Source: Aquabacterium sp. (GTDB taxonomy: Bacteria; Pseudomonadota; Gammaproteobacteria; Burkholderiales; Burkholderiaceae_C). From it: a stretch of DNA of 45,685 nt. The stretch spans positions 1 through 45,685 of the forward strand of contig JAHFQM010000012.1 in the NCBI GenBank assembly GCA_023266355.1. The letters are read 5' to 3'. Numbering within the stretch: position 1 is the first letter of the stretch; every line of letters begins with the position of its first letter. The notes beneath the pieces were generated by a model. It was not told where the DNA came from. It made no database searches and saw only the letters and a list, made by a program, of their open reading frames with translations. A program made the translations under genes and the position numbers. Below are positions 32,776 to 41,631 of this stretch, piece after piece.

Positions 32776-33618
32776 TCACTTGCCCTGGCGCTTGCGCGTC
32801 CAGGCCTGCAAGCCATTGATGGCCAGCAGCAGGATGAAAGACATCACCAGCATCACCACCGCGATCGCCGTGGCGCCGGCGTAGTCGTACTGCTCCAGCT
32901 TGGTGATGATGAGCAGCGGCGTGATCTCCGAGACCATCGGCATGTTGCCCGCGATGAAGATGATCGAGCCGTACTCGCCCAGGGCCCGCGCGAAGGCCAG
33001 GGCAAAGCCCGTCAGCAGCGCCGGCAGCAGGATGGGGAAGATCACCTTGGTGAAGCTCTGCCAGCGGCTGGCACCCAGCGTGGCGGCGGCCTCTTCCAGC
33101 TCACTGGCCATGTCCTCCAGGATGGGCTGCACCGTGCGCACCACGAAGGGCAGGCCGATGAAGGTCATGGCCACGAAGATGCCCACCGGCGTGAAGGCCA
33201 CCTTCAGGCCCAGCGGCTCCAGCCACCGGCCGATCCAGCCATTGCCCGCGTACAGGCCCGTCAGCGTGATGCCGGCCACGGCCGTGGGCAGGGCGAAGGG
33301 CAGGTCCACCAGGGCGTCGACGATGCGGCGGCCGAAGAACTCATAGCGCACCAGGACCCAGGCCACCAGCAGGCCGAAGAAGGCGTTCACCACGGCCGCC
33401 AGCAGCGAGGCACCGAAGGTCAGCTTGTAGGACGCCACCACGCGCGGCGAGGTCACCGTGTCCACGAACTGGGGCCAGGTCAGCTCGGTCGTGCGCAGGA
33501 AGGCCGCGCTCAAGGGGATGAGCACGATCAGGCACAGGTAGAACAGCGTCAGCCCGAGGGCGATGTCGAAGCCGGGCAGCACGGTGTGCCGCCGCAGCAG
33601 GGTCTTGGAGAGGAACAT
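32776..33618 (-). CDS. cysT: Sulfate ABC transporter permease CysT
   Basis: The 280-residue permease starts MFLSKTLLRRHTVLPGFDIALGLTL and shows the CysT/CysU pattern: LVDLPFALPTAVAGITLTGLYAGNGWIG, the coupling loop EEAAATLGASRWQSFTKVIFP and ARALGEYGSIIFIAGNMP. It pairs with CysW as the second channel half. It is placed 15 bp after sbp and shortly before cysW in the same operon. Confidence 0.94.
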   Translation of the reverse strand: MFLSKTLLRRHTVLPGFDIALGLTLFYLCLIVLIPLSAAFLRTTELTWPQFVDTVTSPRVVASYKLTFGASLLAAVVNAFFGLLVAWVLVRYEFFGRRIVDALVDLPFALPTAVAGITLTGLYAGNGWIGRWLEPLGLKVAFTPVGIFVAMTFIGLPFVVRTVQPILEDMASELEEAAATLGASRWQSFTKVIFPILLPALLTGFALAFARALGEYGSIIFIAGNMPMVSEITPLLIITKLEQYDYAGATAIAVVMLVMSFILLLAINGLQAWTRKRQGK

Positions 33619-33633
33619 GGGTCAGCTTTCAGT

Positions 33634-34647
33634 TCACTTGCGGCCGGCCGCGGTGATCTGGTCGTAGATGCCGCCGTCGCGGAAGTGGTCGGCCTGCGCC
33701 TTCTTCCAGCCACCGAAGACCTCGTCCACCGTGAAGGTCGGGATGCCGATGAACTTGGCCTGGTACTGCTTGAGCAGCGCCGGGTTGCGCGGACGCAGGT
33801 TGTGCTTGACGGCGATCGCCTGGCCTTCGTCGGAGTAGAGGTACTTCAGGTAGGCCTCGGCCTGCTTGCGCGTGCCCTTCTTGTCGACCACCTTGTCGAC
33901 CACGCTGACCGGGTTCTCGGCCAGGATGGTGGTCTTGGGGTAGACGACCTGGTAGTCGCCGCTGAACTCGTTCTGGATCAGGGGCACTTCGCTCTCGAAG
34001 GTCACCAGCGCGTCGCCGATGTTGCGCTGCGCGAAGGTGGTGGTGGCGGCGCGGCCACCGCCGTCGAACACGGGCACGTTGGCGAAGAGCTGCGTCACCA
34101 GGGCCTTGGCCTGTTCGGGCTTGCCGCCGGCCTTGATCACCGAGCCCCAGGCCGCCAGGTAGGTGTAGCGGCCGTTGCCCGAGGTCTTGGGGTTGGGGAT
34201 GACGACCGAGATGCCGGGGCGGGCCAGGTCGGCCCAGTCCTTGATCTGCTTGGGGTTGCCCTTGCGCACCAGGATGACGGTGACGGAGGTGGTCGGGGCG
34301 CTGTTGTTGGGCAGGCGCTTGGCCCAGTCGGCAGGCACGAGGCCACCGCGCTCGGCCAGGATGTCGATGTCGCTGGCCTGGTTCATGGTGATGACGTCGG
34401 CGGCCAGACCGGCCACGACGCTGCCGGCCTGCTTGCTGGAGCCACCGTGCGACTGGTTGAGCGCCAGCGTCTCGCCGGTGGTCTGCTTCCAGTGCTTGGC
34501 GAAAGCCTGGTTGTAGTCCTTGTAGAACTCGCGGGTGACGTCGTAGCTGACGTTCAGCAGGGTCGTGTCAGCGTGGGCCACGGTGGCGCCCAGGGCCAAG
34601 GTGGCGGCGACGAGCGCTACAAACGGTTTCTTCCAGAAAAACAGCAT
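33634..34647 (-). CDS. sbp: Periplasmic sulfate-binding protein
   Basis: The preprotein of 337 residues has a signal peptide ending TVAHA and a mature start DTTLLNVSYDVTREFYKDYN, the classic Sbp motif. QSHGGSSKQAGSVVAGLAADVITMNQASD carries the sulfate-contacting residues, and GNGRYTYLAAWG and FDGGGRAATTTFAQRNIGD complete the family signature. The ATG at 34647 is preferred to a TTG two codons upstream; AAGGG precedes it. It is the first gene of the sulfate operon, behind a dyad-bearing leader. Confidence 0.94.
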   Translation of the reverse strand: MLFFWKKPFVALVAATLALGATVAHADTTLLNVSYDVTREFYKDYNQAFAKHWKQTTGETLALNQSHGGSSKQAGSVVAGLAADVITMNQASDIDILAERGGLVPADWAKRLPNNSAPTTSVTVILVRKGNPKQIKDWADLARPGISVVIPNPKTSGNGRYTYLAAWGSVIKAGGKPEQAKALVTQLFANVPVFDGGGRAATTTFAQRNIGDALVTFESEVPLIQNEFSGDYQVVYPKTTILAENPVSVVDKVVDKKGTRKQAEAYLKYLYSDEGQAIAVKHNLRPRNPALLKQYQAKFIGIPTFTVDEVFGGWKKAQADHFRDGGIYDQITAAGRK

Positions 34648-34661
34648 GACCAAACCCTTTC

Positions 34662-34682
34662 AACATGCGAAGACCGCATGTT
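34662..34682. promoter_or_regulatory. Leader hairpin or operator before sbp
   Basis: AACATGCG and CGCATGTT form a perfect 8-bp inverted repeat around AAGAC, ending about 15 bp before the sbp start codon and next to its ribosome-binding site. It could be an RNA hairpin in the 5' leader or a protein-binding dyad. Confidence 0.5.
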
Positions 34683-34700
34683 AGGAGGGGTGGATCATGC

Positions 34701-34729
34701 TGAGAACAACCGTTTGTTCACTTGCTTAT
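34701..34729 (-). promoter_or_regulatory. Probable CysB-type activator region of sbp
   Basis: An AT-richer stretch in a GC-rich gap contains the dyad AACAA-CCGT-TTGTT (34705-34718) beside a TTAT-like element, 55-80 bp upstream of sbp. LysR/CysB activators bind such loosely symmetric sites near -35. The assignment rests on position and composition. Confidence 0.4.
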
Positions 34730-34771
34730 GCGGAAAATGTACAAGCGCGCCGCCGGGGGCTCCCACCCGGC

Positions 34772-35683
34772 TCAGCGCTTTTGCAGCACCGTCTGCACCT
34801 CGCGCATGGACTGCTCCATGCCGCTGCCCGGCACGATGCTGCCTGCACGGTCGCTGATGCGCGGCCAGGCGGCGGCCAACTGCTCGGGGGCATCGGGACC
34901 GCTGCCGATGTGCACCGGCGCCGTCAGGCTGACATGGGATGCTGCGAACACGCCAGCACCCGCGTTGAGGATGGCGCGGGTGGGCGCCTCCTCGCTGACC
35001 AGGAAGAGCAGGCCGGGCGAGACGCTCTCGGGCGTCAGCACGGCCAGCACCTCGGCCGGCAAGATGCCTTGCGTCATGGCCGTGGCCGCCGTGGGGGCCA
35101 GGCAATTCACGTGGATGTTGGCCTTCTCGCCTTCCAGGGCCAAGGTCTGCATCAGGCCGACCAGGGCCATCTTGGCGGCGCCGTAGTTGGACTGGCCGAA
35201 ATTGCCGAACAGGCCCGACGAGGACGTGGTGAACACGATGCGGCCGAACTGCTGGGCGCGCATGGTCTCCCAGACGGCCTTGGTGCACACCACGGCGCCC
35301 ATCAGGTGCACGTCCACCACCAGGCGGAAGTCGTCCAGCGTCATCTTGGCAAAGCTCTTGTCCCGCAGGATGCCGGCGTTGTTGACCAGGATGTCGATGC
35401 GGCCCCAGGTGGCCAGGGTCTGCGCGACCATGGCCTGCACGGCGGCCTCGTCGGTGACGGAACCGGCCGCGGCGATGGCCTGGCCACCGGCGGCGCGGAT
35501 CTCGGCCACCACCGCCTCGGCGGGCGCCAGGTTCAGGTCATTGACGACGACCTGGGCGCCGCGCGACGCCAGCAGGAGCGCATGGGCTCGGCCCAGGCCG
35601 GCACCCGCGCCGGTGACGATGGCCACGCGGCCGTCAAGGCGCAGGGAGGCGCCGGAACCCAAGGAGTCAGTGGAAGCGTTCAT
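34772..35683 (-). CDS. Short-chain dehydrogenase/reductase
   Basis: The 303-residue enzyme has the Rossmann motif TGAGAGLGRAHALLLASRG, Asp in VVNDLNLAPAE (NAD preference), NNAG in LVNNAGILRD, and the catalytic set Ser (TTSSSG), Tyr and Lys in SNYGAAKMALVG. The overall pattern resembles the 3-hydroxyacyl-CoA dehydrogenase domain of HSD17B4/MFE-2 type proteins, suggesting a role in fatty or branched acyl-CoA oxidation. It is divergent from the PF10118 gene, with a palindrome-rich region between them. Confidence 0.87.
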   Translation of the reverse strand: MNASTDSLGSGASLRLDGRVAIVTGAGAGLGRAHALLLASRGAQVVVNDLNLAPAEAVVAEIRAAGGQAIAAAGSVTDEAAVQAMVAQTLATWGRIDILVNNAGILRDKSFAKMTLDDFRLVVDVHLMGAVVCTKAVWETMRAQQFGRIVFTTSSSGLFGNFGQSNYGAAKMALVGLMQTLALEGEKANIHVNCLAPTAATAMTQGILPAEVLAVLTPESVSPGLLFLVSEEAPTRAILNAGAGVFAASHVSLTAPVHIGSGPDAPEQLAAAWPRISDRAGSIVPGSGMEQSMREVQTVLQKR

Positions 35684-35735
35684 GGTGTGGAAGGCAATGC
35701 GGTGAAGCTGGCACAGCGCACATCATGCGACAAGG

Positions 35736-35774
35736 TTGACGCAAGGGTAAACCCGATCGTCAAAAACGCGTCAA
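35736..35774. promoter_or_regulatory. Cluster of TTGACG/CGTCAA half-sites
   Basis: TTGACG at 35736 faces CGTCAA at 35758, and another CGTCAA follows at 35769. These match the arms of the perfect palindrome at 35822, so one regulator may bind several sites in this divergent promoter region. Confidence 0.4.
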
Positions 35775-35821
35775 GGTGGCGTCGGGGCCCTGGGTGTCGC
35801 GCACGATGCCTGTCTGTCGCA

Positions 35822-35837
35822 TTGACGTGCACGTCAA
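35822..35837. promoter_or_regulatory. Perfect 16-bp palindromic operator
   Basis: TTGACGTGCACGTCAA is fully symmetric and lies 92 bp before the PF10118 start codon. The shape recalls operators of MerR- or TetR-type regulators of acyl-CoA degradation genes (recollection only). It probably governs one or both divergent genes. Confidence 0.55.
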
Positions 35838-35928
35838 GCGTGTCGTGATTTCTACACTGCACTTGAGCGACCCATCAGAGGCCCATCACCGGCCCACCCG
35901 CATCGGCTGTACCGCAGGAGACAACCCC

Positions 35929-36813
35929 ATGAGCACCCGACAGACCCCCGTGAGCCCGAACCCGATCGTGCCCCGCACCGACCTGGACTTCGAGATCACC
36001 GAGCAAACGCCCCGCTGGTGGTACGGCAACGACGCCTTCAAGACCCGCCTGTTCGACGGCATGCAGGCCGCCTTTCCCGATGGCGAGCGCTACTTCTGCA
36101 CCAGCGTGCGCGCCTTCCGCCCGCACATCACCGACGCCAAGATGGCCGATGACGTGAAGAACTTCATCCGCCAGGAAGCCCAGCACGGCATGACGCACAC
36201 CGACTTCAACGACCTGCTGCGCAAGCAGGGCCTGGACGTCGACGGCATCCTGCACGAGGCCAAGGACCTGTTCGACAAGTACACCAAGAACTACTCGGCC
36301 GAGTACAACCTGGCCCTGACCGCCGCCTTCGAGCACTTCACGGCCATGATGGCCCAGATGCTGTTCGAGACCAAGGACGTGATGGCCCCCGCCGACCCGA
36401 ACGTGCGCGCCATGTGGGCCTGGCACGCCATCGAAGAGATGGAGCACAAGGCCGTGGCCTTCGACGTGATGCAGCAGGTGGCCAAGGTCGGCTACGTGAT
36501 GCGTTGCGTGGCCATGACCCACGCGCTCTACAAGGTCGTGGTGGACAGCATGCGCCTGACCAACCGCCTGCTCAAGGGCGATGGCTTCAGCTGGCGCCAA
36601 CGCATGGTGATATCGCTCAAGGGCGCCTGGTGGCTGTACGGCCGCGGTGGCATCTTCGCGCGCAACACCGCCAACCTGCTGGCCTACTACAAGCCCGGCT
36701 TCCATCCCTGGGAGCACAAGGCCATCCACAGCTACCCGGTGTGGGTCAAAACCTATGAAGAGACCGGCAACCCCATGCAGGCCGGCGCTGCGCTCTTTCA
36801 GGCCGCCTACTGA
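35929..36813 (+). CDS. PF10118-type predicted metal-dependent hydrolase
   Basis: The 294-residue protein has the diiron-like helical pattern of this family: VRAFRPHITDAKMADDVKNFIRQEAQHGMTH, AAFEHFTAMMAQ and AWHAIEEMEHKAVAFDV give Glu/His residues spaced for two metal ions. There is no signal peptide. The C-terminal half has an amphipathic stretch (AYYKPGFHPWEH). GCAGGAG precedes the ATG at 35929. The substrate is not known. Divergence from an acyl-type SDR under shared palindromes hints at lipid-related metabolism. Confidence 0.85.
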   Translation: MSTRQTPVSPNPIVPRTDLDFEITEQTPRWWYGNDAFKTRLFDGMQAAFPDGERYFCTSVRAFRPHITDAKMADDVKNFIRQEAQHGMTHTDFNDLLRKQGLDVDGILHEAKDLFDKYTKNYSAEYNLALTAAFEHFTAMMAQMLFETKDVMAPADPNVRAMWAWHAIEEMEHKAVAFDVMQQVAKVGYVMRCVAMTHALYKVVVDSMRLTNRLLKGDGFSWRQRMVISLKGAWWLYGRGGIFARNTANLLAYYKPGFHPWEHKAIHSYPVWVKTYEETGNPMQAGAALFQAAY

Positions 36814-36863
36814 GCGGCACAAGCGGCACGCCTGTCGTGCCACACCGCACGATCAGCGCATCG

Positions 36864-36889
36864 AAGCCGTCCCTCGGGGCGGCTTTTTT
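36864..36889 (+). terminator. Rho-independent terminator after the PF10118 gene
   Basis: AAGCCGTCCC and GGGGCGGCTT form a 10-bp stem (one G:T pair) with a 2-base loop, followed by a run of six T residues. It lies 50 bp after the stop codon. Confidence 0.9.
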
Positions 36890-36996
36890 CATGGCGCTTT
36901 GCCCATGTGACAAGCTCTTGGGGATGGTCGCCAGGCGCCGCACTGCCTAGACTGTCGCCATGGCCCTTCGCCCTGCCCTCACCCGCTGTTTTGCCC

Positions 36997-37464
36997 ATGC
37001 ATGACCCTGACCCGTTCGTCGCCAAAGTCCCGGGCATCGACTACGGCATCCTGGATTCGCTCTTGGGCTACGCGGTGCGCCGCGCCCAGATCCGCCTCTA
37101 CGAAGATTTCATCCCCTCGCTGGCGCCCTGGGGCATCACGCCGCCGCGCTTCTCGGCCATGGTCATCGTCTCGCGCAACCCGGGGCTCAAGCTGACGCAG
37201 CTGGCGCGCATCATGGGCATCGCGCGCTCGGGCTCGGTGAGCCTGGTGGATGCCATCGAAGCGCTGGGCTACATCCAGCGTCTGCCCATGCCTGGCGACC
37301 GCCGCGCTTTCGGCCTGGCCCTGACGGCCAAGGGCGAAGCGGACCTGATCGCCATCAGCGCGGCCGTGCAAGCGCACGATGCCCGCATGGCGCAGGCGCT
37401 CACACCCGAAGAGCACACCGTGCTGCGCGGCCTGCTGGCGCGCCTGAGCGAAGCGCAGCCCTGA
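36997..37464 (+). CDS. MarR-family transcriptional regulator
   Basis: The 155-residue protein has a MarR wHTH: ITPPRFSAMVIVSRNPGLKLTQLARIMGIARSGSVSLVDAIEALGYIQR, then the wing MPGDRRAFGLALTAKGEADL with the conserved DxR. It probably represses its own or neighbouring genes in response to a small phenolic or lipophilic ligand. It stands alone after a terminator and converges with a secreted-protein gene. No dyad operator was clear in its short upstream region. Confidence 0.9.
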   Translation: MHDPDPFVAKVPGIDYGILDSLLGYAVRRAQIRLYEDFIPSLAPWGITPPRFSAMVIVSRNPGLKLTQLARIMGIARSGSVSLVDAIEALGYIQRLPMPGDRRAFGLALTAKGEADLIAISAAVQAHDARMAQALTPEEHTVLRGLLARLSEAQP

Positions 37465-37468
37465 TCGC

Positions 37469-38335
37469 TCAACAGCCCGTGGCCGAGGAGTTGACCGCCG
37501 TGCAAGCCGCGGCCTGGCCACCGTTGCTGCCTGGGCAGCTCCAGTTCCACGCATTGCCACCGTCCGTCACCGACGGCGTGCTGCCATCGGTGCACAAGCC
37601 CACCGCTGGCGCGCGGGGGAAGGTCAGGCCCTGGGCCGTGCCGCAACTGCCATTGACCGCCGGACCGGCAGCCGAGACCGTGCCCGAGACCTCCAGGTCA
37701 GACGCCGTCGTGTTGGCCATGTCGTAGAGGTACCAGGTGCCGCCCGCGCCCGAGGCCGCGTAGTTCACGACGCGCAAGGTGATGGTGGTGCCCGCGGGCA
37801 CGTTCTGCAGCGCGGCCACGCCGCTCAGGTCGATGGCCGCCACCGAAGCGCCCGCCGAAGCCGTGCTGGTGAAGCTCAACGCGGCCGCATCGACAAAGGC
37901 CGCGCTGCCGATCTGGTACTGCAGCACACCGCTGCTGGGGCCGGTGCTGGAGCGGCGGTAGTCGAAGCGGCTGATGCCGCTGATGGACACCTTGTGGCCC
38001 GCGCTGGCCGCCACCGTGAAGGTGAACACATCGCCCGCAGTGGCGGCGGCCGCAGCCGAGGCCGTGGCCCAGTCCGTGCCGCCCCAGCCACGCGCTGCGG
38101 CCGTGCCGGTCGTGCCCACGCCGCTGCCGCGGGTCAGGCCACCCACCGTCAAGTTGGGCGAGGTCGTGGTGGCCGCCAGCGGTGAGACACCGAAGGCGTT
38201 CAGCCCGCCGGTGAGACCGTGGACATCCCAGCCGGCCAGCACGGCGGCTTCGACCGGGGACAGCACGGCCATCCAGGCGGCCACGGCCAGGGTGGCGCAG
38301 CGCAGGCGAGAGAGGGGAAAGGAAGTCATGGACAT
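37469..38335 (-). CDS. Secreted protein with beta-sandwich-like domain and Cys-rich tail
   Basis: From the ATG at 38335 the protein has about 288 residues, with a signal peptide ending PVEA. Residues about 30-220 (VLAGWDVHGLTGGLNAFGVSPL, VGGLTRGSG, GISRFDYRRSS, GVLQYQIGSAAF, GGTWYLYDMANTTASDLEVSGTV) form a Gly/Thr-rich all-beta region seen at the N-terminus of secreted nucleases and adhesins. A tail (SCGTAQGLTF, GLCTDGS, WNWSCPGSNGG, ACTA) has paired Cys residues. It ends without an anchoring signal. An N-terminally extended start at 38422 overlaps the protease gene and is less likely. The function is unknown. Confidence 0.65.
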   Translation of the reverse strand: MSMTSFPLSRLRCATLAVAAWMAVLSPVEAAVLAGWDVHGLTGGLNAFGVSPLAATTTSPNLTVGGLTRGSGVGTTGTAAARGWGGTDWATASAAAAATAGDVFTFTVAASAGHKVSISGISRFDYRRSSTGPSSGVLQYQIGSAAFVDAAALSFTSTASAGASVAAIDLSGVAALQNVPAGTTITLRVVNYAASGAGGTWYLYDMANTTASDLEVSGTVSAAGPAVNGSCGTAQGLTFPRAPAVGLCTDGSTPSVTDGGNAWNWSCPGSNGGQAAACTAVNSSATGC

Positions 38336-38408
38336 CTCGGTCGAAACGACAGGCAGGGCGACAGGCAGATCAACGGGCAAGGCAGTGGTCATGGCAAAGG
38401 CCTTGGCA

Positions 38409-41400
38409 TCAAGCTCGGCCACGGCGCACCATGCCCGTCAACAGCAGCAGGGCCGTCAGCAGGAAGGCCCACTCGGGCAAGGTCGGCACATCGCCGTCGG
38501 AGGCCGTGCTCTCGGCCGTCACGGTGTGGGCGAAGGCGGCCGAGACGCTGCTGCGGTTGTGGGCGTCACCCGAATAGACGGCGGTGATGCTGTGCGTGCC
38601 CGCCGACAGCGTCGCGGTCGTGAAGGTGGCCTTGCCGGCGCTGACGGTGGCCACGCCCAGCGTGGTCGTGCCGTCCATGAAGGTCACCACGCCGGTGGGC
38701 GACAGGCCGTCGATGGTGGCGGTGAAGCTCACGCCCTGGCCCTGGGTGGAGCTGCCCTGCCCCGCCAGTGCGACGGTGGTGTTGGCCTGCGCCACGGTCA
38801 CGCCGATGGCCGCCGAGGTGCTGGCCGCGTTGACCGCGTCACCGCTGTACACCGCCGTGAGGCTGTGGTTGCCCACGGTCAAGGCGTTGGTCGAGAGGCT
38901 GGCCACGCCGCCGCTCAGGGCCACCGGGCTGCCGAGCGCCACGCCGCCGTCCATGAACTGCACGCTGCCGGTGGGCAGGTTGACGCCATCGCCCGAGACC
39001 GTCACGTTCAGGCTCAGCACCTGGCCGGCCACGACGCTGCTGGCCGAGGCACTCAGGGCCGAGGTCGTGACGGCAGGCGGTGCCGCGACGGTGTGCGTCA
39101 GGGCCGCCGAGGTACTGGGGGCGTTGTTGACGTCGCCCGAATACACCACGGTGATCTGGTGCACGCCCACGCCCAGCGCCGAGGTGCTGAAGGTGGTTGG
39201 GCAGGACACCAGCGGCACGGTGGCCAGCACGGTGTTGCCGTCCTTGAACTGCAGGCTGCCGCTGACCGACTTGCCGGTGAGCGAGGCGGTGAAGGTCACG
39301 CCCTGGCCTGGCAGCGTGCTGCTGACCGCGCTGCTCACGCTGACAGTCGAAGCCACCTGGGCCACGTCGTAGCTGAGGCTGGTGGAGGCGCTGGCCGCGT
39401 TGCTGCCGTCGCCCGAGTACACCGCCGAGATGCTGTGGTTGCCAGGCGCCAGGGCCGCCGTGGTCAGGCTGGCCACGCCGCCGCTCACGGTCACGGCACT
39501 GCCCAGGTTGGCGCTGCCGTCCTTGAACTGCACGGTGCCCGTGGGTGCTGCCGTGCCGCCGCCGGCCACGGTGGCCGTGAAGGTCACGCTCTGGTTGTAG
39601 GCGCCCGCCGCCGGGTTGGCCGCCAGGCTGGTCGTGCTGGCCGCCAAGGTCGCTGCCCACTGGTTGACCAGCACGCTGCCATCGACCGAGCCCAGGCCCG
39701 TGGCCTGGTTGTAGATGGGCGTGACCGCCCCCGTGGTGGCCGTGAAACCGGTGACGCCGGGCACGCTGTTGTTGCCACCCTGGACGGCGTGGAAGTAGCC
39801 CGGGCCACCGTTGGCCTGCAAGGCCGCCAGTTGGTAGAAGCGCGGGTTGGCATTGCCCTGGCGCGCACCGGCCTTGTGGTTGACCAGGGCCATCAGGCCG
39901 GCGAACGAGGGCGCCGCGGCCGAGGTGCCACCGAACACATAACGGGTGCGGGTGTTGGTGGTGTTGTCGCTGGAATAGACGAGGTAGCCATCGTGCGAAG
40001 CCGCCGCGAGCGAGACGTCAGGCACATTGCGGCGGCCGTTGTTGGGCACGCCCACACCGGTCTGCCACGACGGCTGGGTGAACACCGTGCTGGCACCGCC
40101 GCCGCTGGACCACAAGGCCGAGCCCCCACTGACGCTGCCGCTTTCGTTCCAGACCTTCTCGGGGATGTAGGACAGCGCCGAACCCAGGTTGGCCGCGTTC
40201 GTGGCCGACCAGTACTGCGAAGGGTTTGCCGTGTCGTCGAACTGGGTGCCGCCCACGCAGGTCGCCGACGGCGAGGTGCACAGGCCGTTGACGGCGCGGC
40301 CGCGCGTGGCGGTGGCCGCATCGCTGGCGTCGCAATCGGCCGCGCCGCTGTCGCCCGAAGACACGAACACCGACATGCCCTGCGCCGCGGCCTGCTGCCA
40401 CAGGCCGTTGTAGAAATTGGTGGCCGAGGTGCCGAGGTCGGCCTCGCACAAGCCGTAGCTCAGCGTGATGATGTCAGCGACGTTGTTGCTGACCGCGTAC
40501 TGCGCCGACAGGTCGATGCCGTCGGTCGATGCGGTGGAGGCCGAGGTCACGAACTTGATGGTCGCGCCCGGGGCCACGGCACCGGCCCATTGCAGGTCCA
40601 GGTCGGACTCGCCCTCGTCGCCCGTCTGGCGGCCAGGGTCGGCGCCGTTGAGGATGATTTGCGGCGGGTTGGCCGGCAAGCCCATGGCGCTGCGGAAGGT
40701 CGTCATGTCGCCCATGACGATGTTGGTGCGGCCCAGCACGGCGATGGACACGCCCGTGCCGTCGATGCCTTGCGCTGTCAACGCCTTGGTGTTGTAGATG
40801 GTGGCGAAGTCCGCCGCGGCCATGGCGTGGCCACCGCTGCTGTCGGTGAAATTCGGGGCCGGCCGCACGTTGGCGTGCATGGGGCGGCTGCGGAAGTCGT
40901 GCAGCGAGACCACGCCCGAGACCACCGCCGACAGCGCGTCCGGGATGCTCGGGTCGGCGGCGTTGGCGATGTGGTCCTTGCCATCGACACGGAACTGGCG
41001 CATGTCGGTGCGGAAGGCCTTGCGGATCTGGCGCACCGCGCCGCTGAAGACGACGCTGCGGCGACCAGGCGGCACCTCATCGACCGTGAAGCCTTGCGAC
41101 TGCAGCCACTGCGTCACCTTGGCCAGGTCGGCGTCCGACACACCGAACTGCCGCTCGTACTCGGCCGGCGTCAGCCACTGGCCGTGGAAGGGCGAGGTCG
41201 GGTCGCGGCGCGAGGCCATGAAGGCCTCCAGGGCGCGCTGCTGCTCGGCATCGGGCGACAGCGTCAGGATCATGCGGCGCACGACCATCGCATCGTCGGC
41301 ACGGCCCCGGTCTTCGGCCCGGTTCAGGCGCGGGTGGCGGTTGCCACTCAGCGTGACGCGGTCGTTGTCGTCGATGGCACCGAGCAAACGGGACCGGGGG

Positions 41401-41561
41401 GAACGGGCTTGGGACGCGCTGGCGTCCGAGGGGCCGTTGACACCAGCATCTGTACCAGCACCAGCGGCCCAGGCCACACCACACAGCGTCGTTGCACTGG
41501 CAACGACAACACCAGCCAACAGCGAAGCAGGCCAGCCTGCTCGGGGCGCGAAAGACGTCAT
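38409..41561 (-). CDS. S53 (sedolisin/kumamolisin) protease with Ig-like repeats and VPTL-CTERM
   Basis: The 1050-residue preproprotein has a signal peptide, an activation prodomain (about 85-230; LTPAEYERQFGVSDADLAKVTQWLQ) and an S53 catalytic domain (about 245-640). The catalytic triad is visible as Glu318 and Asp322 in GESDLDLQW and Ser547 in GGTSAAAPS, with the oxyanion Asp404 in SSGDSGAA. Four Ig-like repeats of about 90 residues follow (each with GxxxFKDG or FMDG and SAVYSGD motifs). The C-terminus is VPTLPEWAFLLTALLLL with RRGR, an IPTL-CTERM type sorting signal. It is a secreted acid-type endopeptidase, probably surface-anchored. Confidence 0.9.
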   Translation of the reverse strand: MTSFAPRAGWPASLLAGVVVASATTLCGVAWAAGAGTDAGVNGPSDASASQARSPRSRLLGAIDDNDRVTLSGNRHPRLNRAEDRGRADDAMVVRRMILTLSPDAEQQRALEAFMASRRDPTSPFHGQWLTPAEYERQFGVSDADLAKVTQWLQSQGFTVDEVPPGRRSVVFSGAVRQIRKAFRTDMRQFRVDGKDHIANAADPSIPDALSAVVSGVVSLHDFRSRPMHANVRPAPNFTDSSGGHAMAAADFATIYNTKALTAQGIDGTGVSIAVLGRTNIVMGDMTTFRSAMGLPANPPQIILNGADPGRQTGDEGESDLDLQWAGAVAPGATIKFVTSASTASTDGIDLSAQYAVSNNVADIITLSYGLCEADLGTSATNFYNGLWQQAAAQGMSVFVSSGDSGAADCDASDAATATRGRAVNGLCTSPSATCVGGTQFDDTANPSQYWSATNAANLGSALSYIPEKVWNESGSVSGGSALWSSGGGASTVFTQPSWQTGVGVPNNGRRNVPDVSLAAASHDGYLVYSSDNTTNTRTRYVFGGTSAAAPSFAGLMALVNHKAGARQGNANPRFYQLAALQANGGPGYFHAVQGGNNSVPGVTGFTATTGAVTPIYNQATGLGSVDGSVLVNQWAATLAASTTSLAANPAAGAYNQSVTFTATVAGGGTAAPTGTVQFKDGSANLGSAVTVSGGVASLTTAALAPGNHSISAVYSGDGSNAASASTSLSYDVAQVASTVSVSSAVSSTLPGQGVTFTASLTGKSVSGSLQFKDGNTVLATVPLVSCPTTFSTSALGVGVHQITVVYSGDVNNAPSTSAALTHTVAAPPAVTTSALSASASSVVAGQVLSLNVTVSGDGVNLPTGSVQFMDGGVALGSPVALSGGVASLSTNALTVGNHSLTAVYSGDAVNAASTSAAIGVTVAQANTTVALAGQGSSTQGQGVSFTATIDGLSPTGVVTFMDGTTTLGVATVSAGKATFTTATLSAGTHSITAVYSGDAHNRSSVSAAFAHTVTAESTASDGDVPTLPEWAFLLTALLLLTGMVRRGRA

Positions 41562-41631
41562 GGATCACATACCGGTTGAGGATCCCGGTACGCGCCCGCC
41601 CCCTTGGCATTGCGCTTGACCACCAGGCACG

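Noticed and set aside
31843..34857. A 1004-residue open frame on the plus strand
   Set aside because: It is antisense to cysW, cysT and sbp, with His/Gln/Gly-rich nonsense composition and no family signature.
37974..41579. A 1201-residue open frame on the plus strand
   Set aside because: It lies opposite the S53 protease and the secreted protein, whose motifs and signals are clear. The translated sequence is Gly/Arg/His-rich low complexity typical of antisense frames in GC-rich DNA.
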